DNA of 13,408 bases from JBDTZF01 sp040005265 (GTDB taxonomy: Bacteria; Verrucomicrobiota; Verrucomicrobiia; Chthoniobacterales; UBA10450), in the NCBI GenBank assembly GCA_040005265.1, contig JBDTZF010000072.1, positions 1 to 13,408 of the forward strand. Reading direction: 5' to 3'. The notes under the pieces were generated by a model. It ran no database searches. It saw nothing but the letters and a program-made list of their open reading frames with translations, and was not told where the DNA came from. This document shows, one piece after another, positions 6,456 to 13,408 of the stretch; within the stretch, counting starts at the first letter, position 1, and each line of letters starts with the position of its first letter. A program made the position numbers and the translations under genes.

Positions 6456-7235
6456 TTATCGAATAATCCCGCGCTCGGTCTTCTCGATGAATTCGATGAT
6501 CTCTACGATCTCTTCCTTCTGCGCCAGCTCCGCGCGGACCGCTTCGAGCGCCTGCTGAGTATTCAACTTCGATCGGTAGATCAGGCGAAAAGCTTCCTTA
6601 ATCAGTTTCACGCTCTCCGGCGGAAAATTCTTCCGCTCAAGACCGATCAGATTGACCCCGCGAATTTCAGCCGGGTTTCCATCCGCAATCATGAACGGCG
6701 GAACGTCCTGCACAATTTTCGAGCACCCTCCGGTAATCGCGAACCGCCCGACCCGGCAAAACTGATGCACCGCGGTGAGTCCGCCCATCACCACGTGGTC
6801 TCCCACCTGCACGTGGCCGGCCAGGGTGCCGTTGTTGGAGAAAATAACGTCGTCGCCCACCGTGCAATCGTGCCCGATGTGGCTGTAAGCGAGAAAATTT
6901 CCGCGGCTGCCGACGCGGGTTTTGCCGTCGATGGCCGTGCTGCGATTCACGGTAACGAATTCGCGAAAGGTATTTTCGTCGCCGACCTCGAGATAAGTCG
7001 GCTCGCCTTTGTATTTCAAATCCTGGGTCTGCTGTCCGATCGAGCAATAAGCATAGAATTTGTTTCCAGTGCCGGCCCGCGTTGGCCCAGAGAGGGTCAC
7101 GTGATGTTGCAGCCAGCAATTCGCGCCGAGCACGACTTCCGCGCCGATCACGCAATACGGGCCAACAGTTGTTCCCGGACCAATCTCCGCTTTAGGATCG
7201 ACAATCGCCGTTGGATGAATCTGCCCGTCGCTCAT
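6456..7235 (-). CDS. lpxA: Acyl-ACP--UDP-N-acetylglucosamine O-acyltransferase LpxA
   Basis: LpxA carries out the first step of lipid A synthesis, moving a 3-hydroxyacyl chain from ACP to the 3-OH of UDP-GlcNAc in the cytoplasm. The 259-residue protein has the normal length. It starts with hexapeptide repeats of a left-handed beta-helix (IHPTAIVDPKAEIGPGTTVG), includes 'SHIGHDCTVG' (H122 corresponds to catalytic H125 of E. coli), 'GTLAGHVQVG' (H141) and 'GGLTAVHQFC' (H157), and ends in a helical domain from 'GVNLIGLERKNF'. The residue matching the acyl-length 'ruler' Gly173 of E. coli appears to be Gly170, which would suit a longer acyl chain; this is an alignment-by-eye inference. Its ATG overlaps the lpxC-fabZ TGA by 4 bp (ATGA), pointing to translational coupling. 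Confidence 0.97.
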   Translation of the reverse strand: MSDGQIHPTAIVDPKAEIGPGTTVGPYCVIGAEVVLGANCWLQHHVTLSGPTRAGTGNKFYAYCSIGQQTQDLKYKGEPTYLEVGDENTFREFVTVNRSTAIDGKTRVGSRGNFLAYSHIGHDCTVGDDVIFSNNGTLAGHVQVGDHVVMGGLTAVHQFCRVGRFAITGGCSKIVQDVPPFMIADGNPAEIRGVNLIGLERKNFPPESVKLIKEAFRLIYRSKLNTQQALEAVRAELAQKEEIVEIIEFIEKTERGIIR

Positions 7236-8554
7236 TGATCGAGAAAGGTGAACATCAGTTCGCCTTCGGAGACGACGGCGTCATTGACCACGCAATGACA
7301 CTTCGCCTTGGCCAGCTTGGCGCCGCGTGTCTTGGTAATCTCGGCGTGGATGAAGATCGTGTCGCCCGGGAAAACCGGTTTGCGGAATTTCACTGAATCG
7401 GCGCTCATGAAATAGCCGACCCGGCTGGCGCTCTTGGCCAGGCGCATCAACAAAATGCTGGCCACTTGCGCCATCGCTTCGACTTGCAAAACGCCCGGCA
7501 TCACCGGGTGACCGGGGAAGTGTCCCTGAAAATACGGCTCGTTGATCGAGACCGATTTTACACCGGTGACTTTCATGTCGCCTTCAAAACCGATGACGCG
7601 ATCGACCATCAGGAACGGAAACCGATGCGGCAAAATCCTCATCACTTCGTTGATATCGAAGCCGCCTTCACCCGGTGGAAAAGTGCGCGGCACGGATAGC
7701 GCGCTGGTGCGCGCGTATTCGCGGTTCAGCGCGCGGGCCAGCTCAGCATTCGCGCCATGACCCGGCTTCACCGCAATGACGTGACCGCGAATGCGCGGAC
7801 CAAACAGCGCGAGGTCGCCGATAATATCGAGAATCTTGTGGCGCACGAATTCGTCGGGGAAACGCAACGGTTCCTTGCTCAAGACCGCTTCGCCTCGAAT
7901 CACGATCGCGTTTTCGAGCGTGCCGCCTTTGATGAGATTTTTCGCCATCAGCGGCTCGACATCTTCGTAATAAACAAAAGTCCGGGCCGGCGCGATTTCT
8001 TTCTCGAAAATCGACGGTGTAATATCTGTCGAGAAATACTGGGTGAATCGGTTATTTGGGCCCGCTTGGGTGCAGGAGATGCGGAATTTGTCGTCCGGCA
8101 ACAAGATGAGGAGCGCGCCGCTTTTTGATTCAATGTGCATCGGCTCGCGCACATCGAAAAACTTCCGTGACGCTTCCTGCGCGACGACACCGGCTCGTTT
8201 GATTACATCGACATAAGGTTGGGCGCTGCCGTCGCCGATCGGCGGTTCGTTGGCGTCCATCTCAATAATCGCGTTGTCCACGCCCATCGCCGAAAGTGCC
8301 GCGAGCACATGTTCGACTGTGTGCACGCGCACCGAACCCTCGCCGATCGTTGTGGCTCTCTCGACCGTTTTAAGATTCTCGATCTTCGCATCGATCGTCG
8401 GCTCGTCCTGTAAATCCTTGCGTTTAAATTTGAATCCGTGATCGACCGGGGCGGGATGAAGCTTGAGCGAAACTTTTTCGCCGGTGTGTAGTGACGTGCC
8501 ACTGAAGCCGGCAGTTTTGCCGACTGTATGTTGAAACTCGGGGGCGGCGGCCAT
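7232..8554 (-). CDS. lpxC-fabZ: Bifunctional UDP-3-O-acyl-GlcNAc deacetylase / 3-hydroxyacyl-ACP dehydratase (LpxC-FabZ fusion)
   Basis: The 440-residue protein joins two enzymes. Residues about 7-285 are LpxC, the zinc deacetylase that commits to lipid A synthesis. The VHTVEHVLAAL motif gives E81 and H82, VRHKILDIIGD gives H239 and D243, and VKPGHGANAELARAL gives H266, so all expected zinc and catalytic residues are present. After a short Pro/Gly linker, residues about 299-440 are FabZ, beginning FDINEVMRILPHRFPFLMVD. Its catalytic pair is H345 in GHFPGHP and E359 in QVEAMAQ, with the hotdog-fold spacing of 14. FabZ dehydrates 3-hydroxyacyl-ACP, the same pool that LpxA uses, so the fusion pairs competing branches. 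Such fusions are known in Bacteroidetes and other groups. ATG 8554 fits the LpxC N-terminus, but no Shine-Dalgarno is visible. lpxA overlaps its stop. Confidence 0.97.
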   Translation of the reverse strand: MAAAPEFQHTVGKTAGFSGTSLHTGEKVSLKLHPAPVDHGFKFKRKDLQDEPTIDAKIENLKTVERATTIGEGSVRVHTVEHVLAALSAMGVDNAIIEMDANEPPIGDGSAQPYVDVIKRAGVVAQEASRKFFDVREPMHIESKSGALLILLPDDKFRISCTQAGPNNRFTQYFSTDITPSIFEKEIAPARTFVYYEDVEPLMAKNLIKGGTLENAIVIRGEAVLSKEPLRFPDEFVRHKILDIIGDLALFGPRIRGHVIAVKPGHGANAELARALNREYARTSALSVPRTFPPGEGGFDINEVMRILPHRFPFLMVDRVIGFEGDMKVTGVKSVSINEPYFQGHFPGHPVMPGVLQVEAMAQVASILLMRLAKSASRVGYFMSADSVKFRKPVFPGDTIFIHAEITKTRGAKLAKAKCHCVVNDAVVSEGELMFTFLDQ

Positions 8555-8601
8555 GAGCGCTTAACTAGCAGAGATTTCGCCGTGTGACCAGCGGTTGTGG
8601 C

Positions 8602-8688
8602 GGAGGTAGGGGCGGTTCACCTGAACCGTCCGCTCGCTGCCTAGCAAAGTCGCTAATCGGACGATTGAGGTCAATCGCCCCTACCTCA
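8602..8688. repeat. Cruciform palindromic element upstream of lpxC-fabZ
   Basis: Outer arms GAGGTAGGGGCG (8603-8614) and CGCCCCTACCTC (8676-8687) are perfect 12-bp reverse complements. Two perfect 7-bp hairpins with 2-nt loops lie inside: CGGTTCA-CC-TGAACCG (8613-8628) and CGATTGA-GG-TCAATCG (8662-8677). An alternative pairing, CGTCCG (8627-8632) with CGGACG (8658-8663), overlaps both. It fills most of the gap between the FlgD-like gene and lpxC-fabZ, and its right arm contains the stop codon of the former. Confidence 0.85.
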
Positions 8689-9427
8689 ATTCGAAAAAGC
8701 CGCAGTCGAACGCCATCATCTGGTCGATGTTTGAAACGCGCAATTGCTCCACCGCCTCGCCATCGTCCTGCCAGACGTCTACAGATTTTTTCCCGTTCTT
8801 GGTGATTGCGGCACGAACCAGCTTCGGTGTTTTGCTCACCGTAAAAAGCGGCAAGCCATCCATCGTCCGTAGAAAACATCCCTGGCTATCAACTCCGACC
8901 CCAAGATCGACAACGGCGCGTGTATCACTCGAGAGCGGGTTTGTGACCAAAGTCACCGCCACACGATCGGCGCCATCATTTGCCGGTGCCTTCTTGGCCT
9001 TGCCCACATCTTCAACTTTTAATTCGCCGATGCGATAACCGCGGCCCCGATATTTCCCCGGCGGCAAATCTTTGCCAGCGTCGTTCTTGCCATCCCACGT
9101 CGCGCCCAATCCGTCGGGTTCAACGCTGAAATTGTCGATCTTCGCTTCGCGCTGCAGAATGCGCACAAGGGTCCGGTTTTCATCAAAAATACCAAGGCTG
9201 ATGGTTCCCTCCATCGGTGGTGGGATAAAGCGAAGGCGAGCGCCGTGCGCCGGTGACGCACTGGGAGTAGGCGAGGGGGATTCATCGGTAACGGGCGACG
9301 GAGTGGGTGAAAGCGATGGAGATTCTTCCGGCGTCGGCGAGGAAATGGGCGTCGGGGATTCCTGCGCTTTTGCCGCGCAGATCAACCCGATGGCGAGCAA
9401 GAGCGCGATACTAAGTTTTTTTGTCAT
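8681..9427 (-). CDS. Secreted protein with Pro/Ser/Thr-rich linker and FlgD-Ig-like domain, function unknown
   Basis: The 248-residue protein has a signal peptide (MTKKLSIALLLAIGLICAAKA, cleavage near residue 21). A linker at 23-60 is built from repeated SPTP/ESPS units, like a flexible cell-surface spacer. Residues about 66-131 resemble a FlgD-type Ig-like domain: 'ISLGIFDENRTLVRIL' followed by 'WDGKNDAGKDLPPGKYRGRGY' style WDG...G...P.G.Y. The remaining residues, about 150-248, are not recognised. It is probably exported and anchored or exposed at the envelope. ATG 9427 and the second codon lie inside a repeat arm (9423-9443), so no normal ribosome-binding site is seen. The last Leu-Arg-stop codons lie in the arm of the element at 8602-8688. 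It runs in the same direction as lpxC-fabZ, 126 bp upstream of it. No enzymatic function is implied. Confidence 0.75.
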   Translation of the reverse strand: MTKKLSIALLLAIGLICAAKAQESPTPISSPTPEESPSLSPTPSPVTDESPSPTPSASPAHGARLRFIPPPMEGTISLGIFDENRTLVRILQREAKIDNFSVEPDGLGATWDGKNDAGKDLPPGKYRGRGYRIGELKVEDVGKAKKAPANDGADRVAVTLVTNPLSSDTRAVVDLGVGVDSQGCFLRTMDGLPLFTVSKTPKLVRAAITKNGKKSVDVWQDDGEAVEQLRVSNIDQMMAFDCGFFELR

Positions 9428-9507
9428 GTCGAGCGGAGTCGAGACATCGCTTACTATAGAAATGCATTGGAAACAGTGAGAGATTCCTCGACTTCGCTCG
9501 GAATGAC
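9423..9507. repeat. Inverted repeat of the GTCATNCCGAGCGAAGTCGAG type
   Basis: The left arm 9423-9443 (GTCATGTCGAGCGGAGTCGAG) pairs with 9487-9507 (reverse complement GTCATTCCGAGCGAAGTCGAG) with three mismatches in 21 bp. The arms enclose about 43 bp. Similar TGTCATTCCGAGCGAAG repeats are familiar from many environmental bacterial genomes (general knowledge, not searched). It fills the gap between the GH57 stop at 9524 and the FlgD-like gene, and its left arm overlaps that gene's ATG. Confidence 0.8.
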
Positions 9508-9523
9508 AAGTGACTGATAAATC

Positions 9524-11182
9524 TTAGATGTAATAGCGCCAATTTACGTTCGGGAAAAGATTATCGCGCCATTCGCAATCGCTCAGGAATTTTTCATCGA
9601 CCTCGTCGGCGACAAACTGATCGTGCAATTGATTGAACCGGGCAAGATGTTCCAGTGTGCGTTTGGTGGCGTAATGGGTGGCCGTTCCTGTCTTCATGAG
9701 AAACGCCCAATCGCTTGATTGAGCGAGCAAGAGCTCGCGTGCGAGCTGCTTCAGGATTCGATCGGCGAGCTTCGTCGGTTTATTTGCATGATTGCGGGCC
9801 ACTTCGCTCATGCGTCGGGCCGCAACGTGAAGATGCGGATAGATCCACGCATTGCTCGGATTGAGCCAGACTTCCAGATGTCCGTTCTCGCCCCATGTCG
9901 ATGCTGCCGGCTGGATAGTTTGTTGTGTTGGATGCGCTGCTAAATATTCGCTTGGTGTTGTCAGAGAAAGGTCCTTCTGGGTTGCCGCTTTGCGAATGAA
10001 CAGTTCGAGGAATCGCGGACCTTCAAACCACCAATGCCCGAATAACTCGGCGTCGAATGGAACCACGACGATCGGATCGAATCCGAATCTGCTCACTTCA
10101 AGGACTTGTCGTTGCCGTTGTTCAAGAAAATGAGCGGCCTGAGTCTCCGCGACTTTTTCCGCGGCGACTGGATCGTACAATTCTTTTTCCTCATCACCGC
10201 CGGTGATCCGATGATATTTTATTCCGGAAAATTTTCTTTTTCCGCGCCCAACCGGTCCCAAATGTTCCATTGGCAGATCGAATCCAGCGTCCCGATAAAA
10301 TTCGCGATAAGCGGGATCGCCCGGGTAACCGCCCTTCGCGCTCCAGACTTGCCGGCTCGAATCGCAATCGCGCGCGAAAGCAGCCGGACCCGACGGCGTA
10401 TAGCAGGGAGAAAAAATCGCGCGACGCGGGCGCGGGTGACCAAACAACAAACCGTGGGCGTCAAGAACGAACCAGCGAAGGTTTGCCTCCTGCAAAACTG
10501 ATTCTAAACCGGGCGCGTAGGCGCATTCCGGCAACCAGAAGCCGGTCGGCTCGTCGCCGAAAAGATCGACATAGACATCGCGACCGATTAGCACCTGCGC
10601 GCGAACGGCCTCAAGTCCTGTAGTCGCGGGCGTCGACCGTGGTGTAGTGGCGGCCGTGTCGGCCGCATCTGCGGAGCCGAGGTCAGCGCTCTGGGCTATA
10701 GCGGATTGCTGGAGCAGGGGAAGCAATCCGTGAGTTGCGGCGCAGGCAATGATTTCGAGCAAGCCGGTTTTGCGCAGTTCACGGAACGCAGCCAGCAGAT
10801 CGCATTTCCATTCATCGACGAAGAACCGCCGGCTTTCTGAAAAGAAATTGAGATAAAACTCGGCCAAGCCTTTCAGTTTCGGGTGATTGCGATTTCTTTT
10901 TCGCTCCCGCTTCGCCAGATCGATGAGAAGATCGATGTGTTGCACATAGCGTTCGCGCAACAGTTCATCCTGCAACATGGCGGCGACCGTTGGCGTGATC
11001 GACATGGTGAGTTTGAACGGCACGCCGTCGCTCACCAAACGCTGCATCATTTGCAGCAGTGGAATGTAAGTCTCAGTGATCGCCTCGAAGAGCCAGTCTT
11101 CCTCGAGGAAGTGCTCATGCTCGGGATGCCGGACGAAAGGGAGATGCGCGTGGAGTATGAGCGCGAGAGAACCAGGGAACAT
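9524..11182 (-). CDS. GH57 family 1,4-alpha-glucan branching enzyme
   Basis: From ATG 11182 the protein has 552 residues. It begins MFPGSLALILHAHLPFVRHP, the family-57 opening with the HAHLPF motif. 'TGFWLPECAYAPGLE' contains the probable nucleophile Glu219, and 'VPFDAELFGHWWFEGP' contains the probable acid/base Asp377, matching GH57 branching-enzyme motifs. A helical C-terminal (DUF1957-type) domain follows, with 'STWGENGHLEVWLN' and 'SSDWAFLMKTGTATHYA'. These enzymes create alpha-1,6 branches in glycogen. The frame is open 13 codons further upstream, but those residues come from an intergenic inverted repeat. An Ala/Ser/Thr-rich segment at about residues 159-190 interrupts a region that is normally compact between 'HGLLPLL' and 'AVRAQV' and looks like an in-frame repeat insertion (10613-10710). 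The gene lies between aspC and the FlgD-like gene on the same strand. Confidence 0.88.
   Translation of the reverse strand: MFPGSLALILHAHLPFVRHPEHEHFLEEDWLFEAITETYIPLLQMMQRLVSDGVPFKLTMSITPTVAAMLQDELLRERYVQHIDLLIDLAKRERKRNRNHPKLKGLAEFYLNFFSESRRFFVDEWKCDLLAAFRELRKTGLLEIIACAATHGLLPLLQQSAIAQSADLGSADAADTAATTPRSTPATTGLEAVRAQVLIGRDVYVDLFGDEPTGFWLPECAYAPGLESVLQEANLRWFVLDAHGLLFGHPRPRRAIFSPCYTPSGPAAFARDCDSSRQVWSAKGGYPGDPAYREFYRDAGFDLPMEHLGPVGRGKRKFSGIKYHRITGGDEEKELYDPVAAEKVAETQAAHFLEQRQRQVLEVSRFGFDPIVVVPFDAELFGHWWFEGPRFLELFIRKAATQKDLSLTTPSEYLAAHPTQQTIQPAASTWGENGHLEVWLNPSNAWIYPHLHVAARRMSEVARNHANKPTKLADRILKQLARELLLAQSSDWAFLMKTGTATHYATKRTLEHLARFNQLHDQFVADEVDEKFLSDCEWRDNLFPNVNWRYYI
10613..10710. repeat. 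Probable in-frame palindromic/low-complexity insertion in the GH57 gene
   Basis: This stretch encodes Ala/Asp/Ser/Thr-rich residues unlike the enzyme on either side. It contains the perfect hairpin GCGGCCG-TGT-CGGCCGC (10650-10666) and other short GC-rich palindromic fragments. In family members the flanking HGLLPLL and AVRAQV motifs are normally close together, which suggests about 30 inserted residues. No second copy exists in the window, so its identity as a repeat is inferred. Confidence 0.5.
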
Positions 11183-11280
11183 TGCTGATTTATGATTTCT
11201 GAATGCTGATTGCAAAGACAACAGCCAACCGTGTGTGGCGCGCCGCGGGAATCAGAAATCAACAATTAGCAATCAGCAAT
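11181..11280. repeat. Nested inverted repeat filling the aspC-GH57 gap
   Basis: The outer arms ATTGCTGATT (11181-11190) and AATCAGCAAT (11271-11280) and the inner arms GATTTCTGA (11194-11202) and TCAGAAATC (11252-11260) are perfect reverse complements. The right end stops 4 bp before the aspC stop codon and the left arm overlaps two bases of the GH57 ATG. No Shine-Dalgarno is seen for GH57 in this AT-rich arm. Confidence 0.75.
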
Positions 11281-11284
11281 TTCT

Positions 11285-12448
11285 TCAGAGCGTGCGGCAG
11301 AAATCCTGGAACCGATCGAGACCCTTCTTAATGATATCGATGCTGGTAGCGTAACTGAGCCGGATGGTGCGATCATCGCCGAAAGCGGCGCCAGGAACGA
11401 CTGCGACATTGGATTTGCTCAACAAACGGTCGGCGAAGTTTTGCGAGGTCAAGCCGAGCTGGCTGATGTTCACCAAAATGTAGAACGCGCCTTGCGGTTT
11501 GACCGCGGTGATGTTCGGGATTTTTGAGATCCGGTCAAACATGTAATTGCGGCGCAGATCGAATTCTTCGCGCATATCGGCCAGCGGTTGTTGATCGCCT
11601 TTCAGGGCAGCGAGCGCGCCGTATTGCGAAAACGACGACGGATTGGAGGTGCTGTGGCTTTGAATGGAATCGATTGCTTTCGCCACCGCCTCCGGCGCAG
11701 CCAGGTAACCCAGGCGCCAGCCAGTCATCGCATAGGACTTGCTGAAACCGTTTACCGTGATCGTTAGCTCGTACGCTTCCTTGGAAAGCGATGCCACGCT
11801 CACGTGCTTCGTATCGTCATAAACGAGCTTCTCGTAAATTTCGTCGGATAAAATGAAAATGTCTTCCTCAGCAGCAACATCGACAATCGCCTGCAATTCC
11901 TCCGCGGTGTAAACCGAACCGGTCGGATTGTTAGGGCTGTTCAGGATCAGCATCTTCGTGCGCGGCGTCATGGCGTTTTCGAAATCTTCCGCGCTCATCT
12001 TCCAGGAATTGCGCTCGCTGGTAGGCACAATCACCGGATCCGCCCCGGCCAGGCGCACCATGTCAGGATAACTGACCCAGTAGGGAGCGGGGATAACGAC
12101 CTCGTCGCCCGGCTGGCAAGTCGCCAGAATCGAATTGAAACAGGAATGCTTGGCGCCGTTGCTCACTACAATCTGAGTCGCGCGATAACTGAGACCGTTG
12201 TCCGCGGCCAATTTCTCTGCGATCGCCTGCCGCAACTCGGGTATCCCGGCGCTGGGCGTATATTTGGTGAATCCCGCCTGCAAGGCCGAGATCGCTGCTG
12301 CTTTGATGTGCTCCGGCGTGTCGAAATCGGGTTCGCCCGCGCCGAAGCCGCAGACATCGATGCCTTCGGCCTTCATGGCTTTGGCTTTGCTGTCGATGGA
12401 GAGGGTGAGCGAGGGAGTGAGCTGAGCGGCGCGGGAAGAGATTTCCAT
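11285..12448 (-). CDS. aspC: Class I pyridoxal-phosphate aminotransferase, aspartate aminotransferase type
   Basis: The 387-residue fold-type I aminotransferase transfers the amino group between aspartate and 2-oxoglutarate in the cytoplasm. Family signatures appear in order: MEISSRAAQLTPSLTL at the start, 'GFGAGEPDFDTPEHIKAAA', 'KYTPSAGIPELRQAIA', 'VSNGAKHS', 'PAPYWVSYPDM', 'LNSPNNPTGSVY', 'ILSDEIYEKLVYD', and the PLP-lysine motif 'NGFSKSYAMTGWRLGY'. The final 'RLSYATS' has the substrate-carboxylate Arg. A prephenate-aminating or broader specificity cannot be excluded for this subgroup. ATG 12448 was preferred over an in-frame TTG at 12469, because family members open at MEIS/MELS. The gene follows ndk by 44 bp and may share its transcript. 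Confidence 0.92.
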   Translation of the reverse strand: MEISSRAAQLTPSLTLSIDSKAKAMKAEGIDVCGFGAGEPDFDTPEHIKAAAISALQAGFTKYTPSAGIPELRQAIAEKLAADNGLSYRATQIVVSNGAKHSCFNSILATCQPGDEVVIPAPYWVSYPDMVRLAGADPVIVPTSERNSWKMSAEDFENAMTPRTKMLILNSPNNPTGSVYTAEELQAIVDVAAEEDIFILSDEIYEKLVYDDTKHVSVASLSKEAYELTITVNGFSKSYAMTGWRLGYLAAPEAVAKAIDSIQSHSTSNPSSFSQYGALAALKGDQQPLADMREEFDLRRNYMFDRISKIPNITAVKPQGAFYILVNISQLGLTSQNFADRLLSKSNVAVVPGAAFGDDRTIRLSYATSIDIIKKGLDRFQDFCRTL

Positions 12449-12492
12449 GTCTAGGGTGTTAGTTTCCAAAGTAAAAAATTAGGGAGCGCACA

Positions 12493-13408
12493 CTAGGGGC
12501 GGCGATAGAAGTTTTCAATCAAAGGTTTGAAGTTGTTCTCATCCACGCGGACGATTCCCATCTCGCGCTTTGCATTTTCGACCGAATCGGACGCATGCGC
12601 GGCGTTGATCATGATGGTTTGACCGAATTCCTTTCGGATAGAGCCGGGGGGCGCTTTGGCTGGATCGGTAGGCCCCAGAACGTCGCGGATTTTGCGCACG
12701 GCGTCTTCACCCTGGTAAACGAGCGCGATACACTTTTCGGTACCGGGAGTCTCTCTTCCCTCGGGCAACGTATCGCTCGGCCGGGTGCCGGCCATGAACT
12801 GGACTATTTCCTCCCACGCTTCGCGTCCTTTGGCTGGCGACAGCTTTTCCTGCAAAACAGGCAGGACTGGGCCATAAAACTCTTCCGCCTGGGCGACGCT
12901 CATCCGATGAACCTTGAACCCGACGATGAACAAGCCGGTGCGCGAGAAAACCTCGATCACGCCGCCGGGACGCACGTTAGGGAATTTGAAATTATCCGGC
13001 TTAATCAACACCAGCGTCTTCTCGACCTTTGCGCTGCTTGGGAATTTGATCACCTGGTCGAGCACGCCGCCGTCGGAATCGGAAAATTCCGCCCAAAGCT
13101 TCAGATCGCGCTCGATCGCCTTTGAGTCGAAAGCCGCCAGCACGCCCGGCTCGAAATAAGTCACTTTGCCGGACTCATCGGTGATGTAATCGCCATACGT
13201 GTCGCGAATCGTCTCGCCGCTGGTCTGTTCGTGCACGATGTGACCAACCGTTCCGTGGATCTTCTCGGCTGCGCCCGGTCCGCGGAAGACGAGAAATAGG
13301 GCGCGGGCCCGTTGGCCGTTCACTTCGCCGCTGAAATTCTTAAGCACATACTCGCGAATCAATTCCTGGGTGGCGCGATGTCGCGGATCGGTTTCGGTCA
13401 CAATCGTC
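12493..13408 (-). CDS. ndk: Nucleoside diphosphate kinase with an extra degenerate N-terminal NDK-like domain (5' end probably outside window)
   Basis: From residue about 127 (numbered from GTG 13401) this is a complete NDK, which balances NTP pools through a phospho-histidine. 'EKTLVLIKPDNF' carries K134, 'GPTDPAKAPPGSIRKEFG' carries R256, and 'MINAAHASDSVENAKRE' carries the active His269. Residues about 180-222 hold a longer insertion than in standard 140-residue NDKs. The first 110 residues look like a second, decayed NDK half: 'ALFLVFRGPGAAEKI' parallels 'IALVYQGEDAVRKI', 'SGETIRDTYGDYI' parallels 'PGSIRKEFGQTI', and 'AAFDSKAIERDL' sits where 'AAHASDSVENAK' should be, with Phe91 at the His position. 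No stop codon separates GTG 13401 from the right edge, so the true start, and the N-terminal half of the first domain, probably lie beyond the window. Confidence 0.85.
   Translation of the reverse strand, partial: TIVTETDPRHRATQELIREYVLKNFSGEVNGQRARALFLVFRGPGAAEKIHGTVGHIVHEQTSGETIRDTYGDYITDESGKVTYFEPGVLAAFDSKAIERDLKLWAEFSDSDGGVLDQVIKFPSSAKVEKTLVLIKPDNFKFPNVRPGGVIEVFSRTGLFIVGFKVHRMSVAQAEEFYGPVLPVLQEKLSPAKGREAWEEIVQFMAGTRPSDTLPEGRETPGTEKCIALVYQGEDAVRKIRDVLGPTDPAKAPPGSIRKEFGQTIMINAAHASDSVENAKREMGIVRVDENNFKPLIENFYRRP

Noticed and set aside
6417..7238. 273-codon plus-strand frame opposite lpxA
   Set aside because: It mirrors LpxA codons over its whole length. LpxA has every expected motif, while the antisense product resembles nothing.
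1..13408. CRISPR array, tRNA, rRNA, transposase or prophage genes
   Set aside because: No regularly spaced direct repeats, cloverleaf-like sequence, rRNA motifs, DDE/tyrosine transposase or phage-type proteins were recognised on either strand.

Overview
The window is a chromosomal stretch of a Gram-negative, lipid A-making bacterium. Three observations point to Verrucomicrobiota, probably a soil Spartobacteria/Chthoniobacterales-type lineage: an LpxC-FabZ fusion, a TIGR03790-type protein (a family tied to exosortase carriers), and gene junctions crowded with short palindromic repeats. This assignment is an inference from gene content and sequence style, with no phylogenetic marker behind it.

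Layout. Positions 3-155 (+) are the 3' end of lpxB, followed at 298-1917 (+) by a GT39/ArnT-like membrane glycosyltransferase. recN (2004-3668, -) converges on it. Divergent from recN are a PhnP-like metallo-beta-lactamase-fold hydrolase (3799-4566, +) and, abutting it, a secreted TIGR03790-family protein (4567-6141, +). After a roughly 160-bp MITE-like element, everything to the right edge lies on the minus strand. Read 5' to 3' on that strand the order is: tandem-domain nucleoside diphosphate kinase (cut by the right edge), aspartate aminotransferase, GH57 glycogen branching enzyme, secreted FlgD-Ig-like protein, lpxC-fabZ fusion, lpxA.

Function. Four genes concern lipid A: lpxB, lpxC-fabZ and lpxA are core Raetz-pathway genes, and the ArnT-like transferase may modify the product. 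lpxC-fabZ and lpxA overlap by 4 bp and are surely co-translated. The other genes serve DNA repair, nucleotide balance, amino-acid metabolism and glycogen metabolism.

The most unusual feature is the density of palindromic repeats. At least six distinct imperfect or perfect inverted-repeat elements of about 50-165 bp occupy almost every gene junction, and some reach into start or stop codons. Two lie in frame inside the glycosyltransferase gene and are translated. A third probable in-frame insert lies in the GH57 gene. One intragenic element has a second copy nearby whose stem carries a compensatory base-pair change. This resembles Rickettsia palindromic elements and REP/MITE families. No transposase, CRISPR array, tRNA or rRNA was recognised in the window.
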